Below, one piece after another: positions 58,581-64,000 of a stretch of 64,000 nucleotides of DNA. Position 1 is the first letter of the stretch. The number at the start of each line of letters is the position of its first letter. A program made the translations under genes and the position numbers. Origin of the DNA: Nonomuraea guangzhouensis (GTDB lineage: Bacteria > Actinomycetota > Actinomycetes > Streptosporangiales > Streptosporangiaceae); contig NZ_JAHKRM010000018.1 of NCBI RefSeq assembly GCF_019396345.1, positions 62,001-126,000 of the forward strand, in the 5' to 3' direction. The notes beneath the pieces were generated by a model, which was not told the origin of the DNA, ran no database searches, and worked only from the letters and a program-made list of their open reading frames with translations.

Positions 58581-59561
58581 ATGAAGAAGCTCATCAACTC
58601 GGCCGAATCAGCGGTCGACGACGCGCTGGCCGGGATGGCGGCGGCGCACCCGTCGCTGCGTGTCCGCGACCGGGTCGTCTACCGCGCGTCGGGGCCGCGC
58701 GCGGGCAAGGTCGGGCTGGTGTCCGGCGGCGGCTCGGGGCACGAGCCGCTGCACGCGGGGTTCGTCGGGTACGGCATGCTCGACGCGGCCTGCCCGGGAG
58801 AGATCTTCACCTCGCCCGTGCCCGATCAGATCATCAACGCCACCGAGGCCGTCGACGGCGGCGCGGGCGTGCTGCACATCGTCAAGAACTACACCGGCGA
58901 CGTGCTGAACTTCGAGATGGCCGCCGAGCTGTGCGAGGACGTCCAGGTCGCCGGCGTGCTCGTGAACGACGACGTGGCCGTCCAGGACTCCCTCTACACG
59001 GCGGGCCGCCGGGGCACCGGCGCGACGCTGTTCGTGGAGAAGATCGCCGGAGCCCTGGCCGAGGAGGGCGCGCCGCTGAGGGAGGTGGCGGGCATGGCCG
59101 CGGAGGTGAACGAGCGCAGCCGCTCGTTCGGCATCGCGCTCACCTCGTGCACGACGCCCGCGGCGGGCAAACCGACGTTCGACCTGCCGGACACGCAGGT
59201 GGAGCTGGGCATCGGCATCCACGGCGAGCCCGGCCGGAGCCGGGCGCCGCTGGCCTCGGCCCGCGAACTGGCCGAGGTGGCCATGGACGCGATCCACGGC
59301 GACCTGCCGCTGGAGGGTGACCTGCTGGTCATGGTGAACGGCATGGGCGGCACACCGCTGATGGAGCTGTACGTGGCGTTCGCCGAAGTGAGTGCCTTCA
59401 TCGACGGCAAAGGGGCGCGTGTGACGCGGTCGCTGGTGGGCAACTACGTGACGAGCCTGGACATGCAGGGCTTCTCCGTGACGATCTGCCGGCTCGACGA
59501 CACGCTGACGCGCCTGTGGGACGCGCCGGTCGAGACGCCGGGGCTGCGCTGGGGGCGCTGA
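58581..59561 (+). CDS. dhaK: PTS-dependent dihydroxyacetone kinase, subunit DhaK
   Basis: A 326-aa substrate-binding subunit. The family start MKKLINSAESAVDDALAG fixes the ATG at 58581. GLVSGGGSGHEPLHAGFVG and TSPVPDQI are substrate-site blocks. His214 in GIGIHGEPG is the residue that forms the covalent hemiaminal with dihydroxyacetone. It works with DhaL-ADP, which passes phosphate from DhaM. The gene joins dhaL by a TGATG overlap. Confidence 0.95.
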   Translation: MKKLINSAESAVDDALAGMAAAHPSLRVRDRVVYRASGPRAGKVGLVSGGGSGHEPLHAGFVGYGMLDAACPGEIFTSPVPDQIINATEAVDGGAGVLHIVKNYTGDVLNFEMAAELCEDVQVAGVLVNDDVAVQDSLYTAGRRGTGATLFVEKIAGALAEEGAPLREVAGMAAEVNERSRSFGIALTSCTTPAAGKPTFDLPDTQVELGIGIHGEPGRSRAPLASARELAEVAMDAIHGDLPLEGDLLVMVNGMGGTPLMELYVAFAEVSAFIDGKGARVTRSLVGNYVTSLDMQGFSVTICRLDDTLTRLWDAPVETPGLRWGR

Positions 59562-60304
59562 TGAGCACCTCGATGGACCCCGACTCCGTGGGCGGCGACT
59601 CCGTGGACACGGGCTCTACGGACACGGGTCCTGCCGATACGGGCCCTGCAGCCGGCGGCTTCGCGGGCGGCGGCGTGTTGACCACGGCCTTCTTCGTCGC
59701 CTGGTTCGAGGAGATCGCCAAGCAGGTCAGGCTCCAGCGCGAGCGGCTGACCGCGCTGGACGCGGCGATCGGCGACGCCGACCACGGCACGAACCTGGAC
59801 CGTGGCTTCACCGAGGTGGGCAAGGCGCTGACCGGCTCGCCACCGACCTCACCCGGCCAGGCGCTGCTGTCCGCCGGCACGACACTGATCCGCCGCGTCG
59901 GCGGGGCTTCCGGGCCGCTGTACGGCTCGGCGTTCCGGGCCATGGGCAAGGCGGTGGCGGAGCCGGTGACGCTGGCCGGATTCGCGGCGGCGTTCGACGC
60001 CGGGGTGGTGGCGGTCGAGCAGCTGGGCAAGGCCGTGCCGGGCGACAAGACCATGGTGGACGCGCTGGTCCCGGCATCGCGGGCCCTGGCGCTGGCCGTA
60101 CGGGATGGGGTGGGGGCGCGGGAGGCGTTCGACCTGGCGGCGCGCGCGGCCGAGGAGGGCGCACGGGCCACGATCCCCCTGCGCGCCCGCAAGGGCCGAG
60201 CCAGCTACCTCGGCGAGCGCAGCATCGGCCACGAGGACCCAGGGGCGGCCTCATCGGCCCTCATCGTCGCCTCCCTGGCCACCGTCGCAACCGCGGCCTC
60301 GTGA
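59561..60304 (+). CDS. dhaL: Dihydroxyacetone kinase, ADP-binding subunit DhaL
   Basis: A 247-aa nucleotide subunit. LDAAIGDADHGTNLDRGF carries the three Mg-binding Asp residues of the family; GGASGPLYGSAF and GDKTMVDAL are the ADP-site loops; SYLGERSIGHEDPGAAS ends the barrel. The first about 38 residues are an unusual low-complexity tail with repeated DTG, GP and GG (STDTGPADTGP). The ATG shares a base with the dhaK stop, and its own TGA overlaps the ATG of the 54-aa ORF. Confidence 0.94.
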   Translation: MSTSMDPDSVGGDSVDTGSTDTGPADTGPAAGGFAGGGVLTTAFFVAWFEEIAKQVRLQRERLTALDAAIGDADHGTNLDRGFTEVGKALTGSPPTSPGQALLSAGTTLIRRVGGASGPLYGSAFRAMGKAVAEPVTLAGFAAAFDAGVVAVEQLGKAVPGDKTMVDALVPASRALALAVRDGVGAREAFDLAARAAEEGARATIPLRARKGRASYLGERSIGHEDPGAASSALIVASLATVATAAS

Positions 60305-60468
60305 TGGTGGGACTAGCGATGGCGGGCCCCGCGAAAGCGAGCCTCACACGGGCGGACCCCGCGAACGCACGCCTCAGACGCGCGGACCCCCCGAACGCGA
60401 GCCTCACGCGGGCGGACCCCATGAAAGCGGGCGTCGCGTGGGTGGGCCCCGGGAGGGTGGGCTCGTGA
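60304..60468 (+). CDS. 54-aa ORF of 10-residue repeats bridging dhaL and dhaM
   Basis: The ATG at 60304 overlaps the dhaL stop as TGATG, and its TGA at 60466-60468 overlaps the dhaM ATG as TGATG. The product is 54 residues of a 10-residue repeat (AGPAKASLTR, ADPANARLRR, ADPPNASLTR, ADPMKAGVAW). The codons end mostly in G or C, as in real genes here. It fills exactly the gap between dhaL and dhaM, so ribosomes can move along the operon by reinitiation. It may be a bridge made by repeat expansion rather than a functional peptide. Confidence 0.55.
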   Translation: MVGLAMAGPAKASLTRADPANARLRRADPPNASLTRADPMKAGVAWVGPGRVGS

Positions 60469-60470
60469 TG
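60321..60470. repeat. 30-base tandem repeat between dhaL and dhaM
   Basis: Five units of exactly 30 bases start at 60321, 60351, 60381, 60411 and 60441, each beginning with GGCGGACCCC or a variant. Units diverge more towards the end, and the last runs into the dhaM start. A duplicated TGATGGTGGG flanks the array (60302 and 60466). Confidence 0.9.
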
Positions 60471-60851
60471 GTGGGGATCGTGCTGGTCGCGCACAGCGCC
60501 GGGCTGGCGGTGGAGACGGCCGCGCTCGTCCGTGGCATCGCCGGGGCGGACGCGCCGGTGGCGGCGGCGGGTGGTACCGAGGACGGCGGGCTGGGCACGA
60601 GTCTCGACCTGATCGAGAAGGCGCTCGCGGCGGTCGACCGAGGCGACGGTGTGGTGCTCGTGCCCGACCTGGGCAGCTCGGTGCTGACGGCCCGGCTGCT
60701 GGAGGAGCCGGGGCGGGTGGTGGTGGCCGACGTACCGTTCGTGGAGGGGGCGATCGCGGCGGCCGTCACGGCGAGCGCGGGCGCGCCCCTGGCCGCCGTC
60801 CTCGCGGCCGCCGAGGAGGCCCGCGCCTTCCGCAAGCTCAATGGCCCCTGA
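60468..60851 (+). CDS. dhaM: Dihydroxyacetone kinase phosphoryl donor DhaM (EIIA domain)
   Basis: A 127-aa PTS EIIA-Man-like domain. IVLVAHSAGLA carries the phospho-His; GTSLDLIEKAL and VLVPDLGSS follow the fold. It receives phosphate from HPr and passes it to DhaL. It lacks the HPr- and EI-like domains found in some DhaM proteins. The ATG at 60468 is set by overlap with the 54-aa ORF and the family start. Confidence 0.92.
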   Translation: MVGIVLVAHSAGLAVETAALVRGIAGADAPVAAAGGTEDGGLGTSLDLIEKALAAVDRGDGVVLVPDLGSSVLTARLLEEPGRVVVADVPFVEGAIAAAVTASAGAPLAAVLAAAEEARAFRKLNGP

Positions 60852-60945
60852 ACGCCCCCAACCACCACAAGCTCAGTGGCCCCTGAACGCCTCCCCCAGC
60901 CACCACAAGCTCAGTGGCCCTTGAACGCCTCCTCCAGCCACCACG
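60834..60945. repeat. Three degenerate copies of the TPP-enzyme gene end
   Basis: A segment of about 35-38 bases (AAGCTCAGTGGCCC...GAACGCC) starts at 60834, 60869 and 60907. On the minus strand it encodes EEAFKGH-stop; the two extra copies lie past the stop and read GEAFRGH-stop and GAFRGH-stop. The farthest copy also encodes the C-terminus of dhaM. Confidence 0.8.
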
Positions 60946-62599
60946 AGCCGCGTTCCCTGGTCACCTTGGCGTGGACCAGCAGCGGCCGGTCCCTGGGGCC
61001 TTTCAGCCACTCGGCCACCCCGGCCAGGTCGCCGGCCCCGGTCACCGTCACGGCCGCGAAACCGCAGCCGGTGGCGATCGCGGCCAAGTCGGCCGGCGGG
61101 AACGTGACCGTGCCGAGCGGGTGCCCGTGCGGCCCGAAGTGGTGCACCTCGGCGCCGTACGCCTCGTCGTCGTAGACCACGACCACCATCGGCAGGCCGA
61201 GCCGTACGACGGTCTCGAACTCGGCGATCCCCATCAGCGCCCCGCCGTCGCCCAGCGCGGCCACCGGCAGCCGGTCGGGCCGGGCGAGCGCGGCGCCGAT
61301 CGCGGTCGCCAGCCCCAGCCCGATCGACTGGAACGCCTGCGTGAAACAGAACCCCCGCTCGTCGGGCACGTCGAGGAACATGGCGGGGTAGCCCATGAAG
61401 TTGCCGGAGTCGACGGCCACGATCCGCTCGGCGGGCAGCAGCTCGTCCAGCCCGATCGTGAGCGTCCTGGGGTCGATCCGCCTGCCGCCGCCCTCGTCGT
61501 CGTAGCGCACCGCCTGCCACCTGCCCTCGGCCCGGATCCGCCCGGCGACTTCCGCCGACCGGTAGCCGTGCTCGGGGCCGCCCGTGGATTCAAGTGCGGC
61601 CGTGGATGCGAGGGCGTGCAAGGCCGTACGGGCCGTGGCGGCCGTGTCGCCGACCAGGCCGAGGCTGACCGGCCGGTGGACACCCAGCGCGCTCTCGTCG
61701 AGATCCACCTGGACGAGCGTGGTGTGCTCGCCGATCAGCCGGCCGTGGCGGGTGGTCCACATGTTGAGCGCGCAGCCCCATCCCACGACGAGGTCGGCGT
61801 CGCGGATCAGCTCGGCGGCCAGGGGCGTGGCGAAGCCGCCGCTCACGTCCAGGTCCCACGGGCTGCCACGGAACAGGCCCTTGGCGACAGCGGAGGTGGC
61901 GAGCAGCGCGCCCGTGGCGGCGGCCAGCTCCTCCAGCTCGGCCCTGGCGTGCCGGGCACCGCGCCCCGCGATGAACACCGGCCGCCGCGACTCCGCCAGC
62001 AGCCGGGCCAGCGCGTCGATCTCCGCGGCCGGAGGCGTACTCGACAAGGGGCCGGCCACCACGCGCTGGGCCGCGATCATCTGGTCGAGGAACTCGCCGA
62101 TCAGGCCGCGCCACGGGACGATGTCCTGCTGCACGTCGAGCGGCAGGTTGAGCACCACCGTGCGCCGGTCGCGGGCGGCCGCGCGGTAGGCCGACAGCGT
62201 CTCCTCGACCGCCTCGCTGCCGGCGGTGACGCGGAGCGGCACCGCGCCGACCGCCGCCGCCAGCGCGTCCTGGTCGACGTGGAAGTTGGAACGTACGTCC
62301 GTCGCCTCGCCGGTGAGCACGATCATCGGGGTACGGCTCTTGGCCGCCTCCGCGATCCCGGTCATGGCGTTGGTGAGGCCGGGGCCCTGGTGGACGGAGA
62401 CGATCCCGACCTTGCCGCTCATCCTGGCGTACGCGTCGGCCATGGTGGCGGCCCCGCCCTCGTGGCGGGCGGCGACGAAGCGTGCGCCGTGCTCCACGAG
62501 GGCGTTGGTGACGTGGAAGTTGCCGCTGCCCACCACGCCGAACACGGTGTCGACCCCGACCTCGGCCAGCACCCGCCCGACGGCCTCGGCGACGATCAT
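60911..62599 (-). CDS. Thiamine pyrophosphate-dependent enzyme (acetolactate synthase-like)
   Basis: A 562-aa TPP enzyme. The N-terminal PYR domain has the catalytic Glu in RHEGGAATMADAYAR; a central DHS-like domain follows (PVFIAGRGARHA); the C-terminal PP domain has AALGDGGALMGIAEF with the metal-binding GDG. The usual Asn at the end of the TPP motif is Asp (VVYDDEAYG). The ATG overlaps the cyclase stop (ATGA). Pairing with a cyclase suggests a catabolic 2-oxo-acid or ring-cleavage route rather than branched-chain synthesis. Confidence 0.88.
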   Translation of the reverse strand: MIVAEAVGRVLAEVGVDTVFGVVGSGNFHVTNALVEHGARFVAARHEGGAATMADAYARMSGKVGIVSVHQGPGLTNAMTGIAEAAKSRTPMIVLTGEATDVRSNFHVDQDALAAAVGAVPLRVTAGSEAVEETLSAYRAAARDRRTVVLNLPLDVQQDIVPWRGLIGEFLDQMIAAQRVVAGPLSSTPPAAEIDALARLLAESRRPVFIAGRGARHARAELEELAAATGALLATSAVAKGLFRGSPWDLDVSGGFATPLAAELIRDADLVVGWGCALNMWTTRHGRLIGEHTTLVQVDLDESALGVHRPVSLGLVGDTAATARTALHALASTAALESTGGPEHGYRSAEVAGRIRAEGRWQAVRYDDEGGGRRIDPRTLTIGLDELLPAERIVAVDSGNFMGYPAMFLDVPDERGFCFTQAFQSIGLGLATAIGAALARPDRLPVAALGDGGALMGIAEFETVVRLGLPMVVVVYDDEAYGAEVHHFGPHGHPLGTVTFPPADLAAIATGCGFAAVTVTGAGDLAGVAEWLKGPRDRPLLVHAKVTRERGSWWLEEAFKGH

Positions 62600-63369
62600 C
62601 TCTCGACCAGAGCCAACACCCGCACAGGGCTTCCAGAACCGCCCACGATCGGCAGCGGCGGGGCCAGGACGACGGCGCCGGTGACCGGCAGGCGGTCGAG
62701 GTTGCGCAGCTGGGTCAGGCCGTACTTGCCCGCCCCCAGCAGGAACGAGTGGCACGGGAAGGCCGGGTCGAAGGAGTGGGCCGCGCCCGCGTCCGTGCCG
62801 ACGGTCTCGACGCCGACCCCGAGGATGGGCGTCTCGTCGGCCAGCCAGCCGGCGCATTCGACGGAGATGCCGGGAGTGTGCGGGCCGGTCTCGTTGGCGT
62901 TCAGGAAGGCGGCCTGGTCGGCGGACCTGGCGTCCCAGCCGGTGCGGTAGAGGAGCCAGCCACCGTCGGGCAGCGGGCCGTTGACCCGCTCCCACTCCTT
63001 GACGTGGTCGATCTGGAGCAGGAAGTCGGGGTCCTTCTCCGCCTCCGCCGACAGGTCGAGCACGACGGCGGGTGCCAGCAGGCTGGACACGGGCACCTGG
63101 GAGACGTCCTGGCCGTCGCGGCCGGTCACCCAGTGGATCGGCGCGTCGAAGTGGGTGCCGGTGTGCTCGCCGGTGTGGATGTCGTTCCAGTACCAGGCGG
63201 GGCCGCGGTCGTCGTAGCGGCTGATCTCCTCCAGCCGGAACGGGATCGTGTTGCCGAACGGCTCGGGCAGCTGGAGGATCGGCGTCTCGGGTGACAGCGG
63301 CGAGGTGAGATCGACCACCTCGATGGCGCCACCGCGCAGGCTCTCCACCAGGCTCCGCAAGATCGACAT
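62596..63369 (-). CDS. Cyclase-family (kynurenine formamidase-like) hydrolase
   Basis: A 257-aa metal-dependent hydrolase. The motif HTGTHFDAPIHW (HxGTHxDxPxH) binds the metal; VVDLTSPLSPETPIL and GISVECAGWLADE are family blocks. The Cys/His-rich AFPCHSFLL lies near the active site. It is the first gene of a two-gene operon with the TPP enzyme. The substrate is likely an amide or lactone, not known. Confidence 0.9.
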   Translation of the reverse strand: MSILRSLVESLRGGAIEVVDLTSPLSPETPILQLPEPFGNTIPFRLEEISRYDDRGPAWYWNDIHTGEHTGTHFDAPIHWVTGRDGQDVSQVPVSSLLAPAVVLDLSAEAEKDPDFLLQIDHVKEWERVNGPLPDGGWLLYRTGWDARSADQAAFLNANETGPHTPGISVECAGWLADETPILGVGVETVGTDAGAAHSFDPAFPCHSFLLGAGKYGLTQLRNLDRLPVTGAVVLAPPLPIVGGSGSPVRVLALVER

Positions 63370-63429
63370 GTCATCCTCCTTGATGGGCTGGCTGCATCCT
63401 CCTATATCGGCTGACCGGCGCCAAACATC

Positions 63430-63996
63430 TCAGGCTTTGGTCCATTCGGCGCAGCCGGCCGTCTGGAACGCCTTGTCGGTGGCCTGGATCGTCACGGTGG
63501 CGGGGCCCGCGGGCATGCCGGCCGCGATCACATCGCTGAACTGGGCGGACGCGCTCTTCATCCGGGCCCAGTAGCACTTGGCCGAGCCTGCCACGGGGCC
63601 CGTCGTACGGTAGTTACCGGGCTGGATGTCCACGCCCACGATGAGCGTCCGCGCGGCACCGAGCCCACCCGGCGGAGCGGACGACCCGACCGGCGCGGAC
63701 GCGGTCGGACTCAAGCCTGCCGGGTCCGAGCCCGTCGGAGCCGAGCCGGTCGGAGCCGAGCCCGTCGGGCCTAAGCCTGTCGGAGCCGAGCCGGTTGGAG
63801 CCGAGCCCGTCGGAGCCGAGCCCGTCGGGCCCAGGCCGGCCGGATTCGACGCGGTCGAGTCCGGCTGGGCCGTCTGCTGGTCGGCCGGCGGGGTCGAGTC
63901 CTCGATCGTCACCGTCATCTGGGGCGCGGCAGAGGGCGAGTCCGTCGTTTCCTCAGCACCGATCCCGATGAAGAACCCGAGCAAAAACCCCAGCAC
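63430..63996 (-). CDS. Exported repeat-rich protein, 5' end possibly beyond window
   Basis: The frame opens with GTG at 63996 and a hydrophobic stretch (LGFLLGFFIGIGAEE), only 4 bases from the window edge, so the true start may lie outside. Residues about 50-105 are GSAPT repeats. The C-terminal about 75 residues (LIVGVDIQPGNYRTTGP, CYWARMKS, GPATVTIQATDKAFQ, GCAEW) match a small domain common at the end of actinomycete secreted lipoproteins, with a Cys pair. The function is unknown. Confidence 0.7.
   Translation of the reverse strand: MLGFLLGFFIGIGAEETTDSPSAAPQMTVTIEDSTPPADQQTAQPDSTASNPAGLGPTGSAPTGSAPTGSAPTGLGPTGSAPTGSAPTGSDPAGLSPTASAPVGSSAPPGGLGAARTLIVGVDIQPGNYRTTGPVAGSAKCYWARMKSASAQFSDVIAAGMPAGPATVTIQATDKAFQTAGCAEWTKA
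63727..63840 (-). repeat. 15-base GSAPT-type repeats
   Basis: About seven units of 15 bases (gtcggagccgagccc or variants) encode GSAPT or GLGPT. They form a linker between the membrane segment and the C-terminal domain, with probable length variation. Confidence 0.8.
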
Positions 63997-64000
63997 GCAG

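Noticed and set aside
60105..60467. Upstream extension of dhaM through the 30-base array
   Set aside because: Its only starts lie out of frame inside dhaL; the DhaM fold begins at the ATG 60468.
60914..62950. 678-codon plus-strand open frame over the TPP enzyme
   Set aside because: Antisense shadow; the minus frame carries all TPP-enzyme motifs.

Overview
High-GC (about 70% or more), strongly GC3-biased DNA with many GTG starts, GTGA/ATGA/TGATG gene junctions, SARP/AfsR and Hanks-kinase regulators, snapalysin, giant WXG100-linked proteins and RHS toxins. This points to a filamentous actinomycete, most likely of the Streptosporangiaceae (Nonomuraea-like). The genus is an inference from gene content. 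No rRNA, tRNA, CRISPR array, transposase or phage gene was seen.

Layout. 1-4889 (-): 3' truncated secreted DNRLRE/Ig-repeat surface protein. 5181-9492 (-): DUF1963 protein, then an operon TetR / FAD monooxygenase / aldo-keto reductase behind a 13-bp inverted repeat. 9671-10960 (+): secreted expansin with CBM2. 10966-15765: amino-acid ABC importer plus FAD amine oxidase (-), divergent from a LysR regulator (+). 15780-29491 (-): an accessory cluster of seven genes: SseB-like protein, 133-aa protein, YbaB-like protein, WXG100-like protein, a 3483-aa giant protein, and two paralogous small proteins. 29749-31665 (+): SARP/NB-ARC regulator. 31698-43576 (-): LamG surface protein, RHS toxin with Hint domain and short C-terminal toxin, and two low-GC putative immunity genes. 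43790-45885 (-): snapalysin, a PIN/antitoxin pair, tyrosine phosphatase. 45978-49412: subtilase, and a TetR/SDR pair with twin operators. 49429-53391 (-): iron-siderophore operon with a DtxR/IdeR-type box but no ATPase gene. 53688-55621: ArsR-like regulator divergent from an MFS exporter. 55678-58534: Ser/Thr kinase (+), PlsC-like acyltransferase and P450 (-). 58581-60851 (+): dihydroxyacetone kinase dhaK-dhaL-(54-aa ORF)-dhaM. 60911-63369 (-): TPP enzyme plus cyclase. 63430-64000 (-): repeat-rich exported protein, possibly cut by the window edge.

The strongest candidates for undescribed biology are the 15.8-29.5 kb cluster and the dha operon. The cluster encodes a giant protein with a WXG100-like N-terminus, two zincin-like modules (one HELTH, one degenerate HEITD), glycine/serine-rich strand blocks and a CxCx5CxC tail, flanked by possible chaperone and immunity partners. 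In the dha operon, a 30-bp minisatellite encodes a small ORF joined to dhaL and dhaM by 1-nt TGATG overlaps. The RHS toxin tip with its low-GC immunity genes is a clear transferred cassette.
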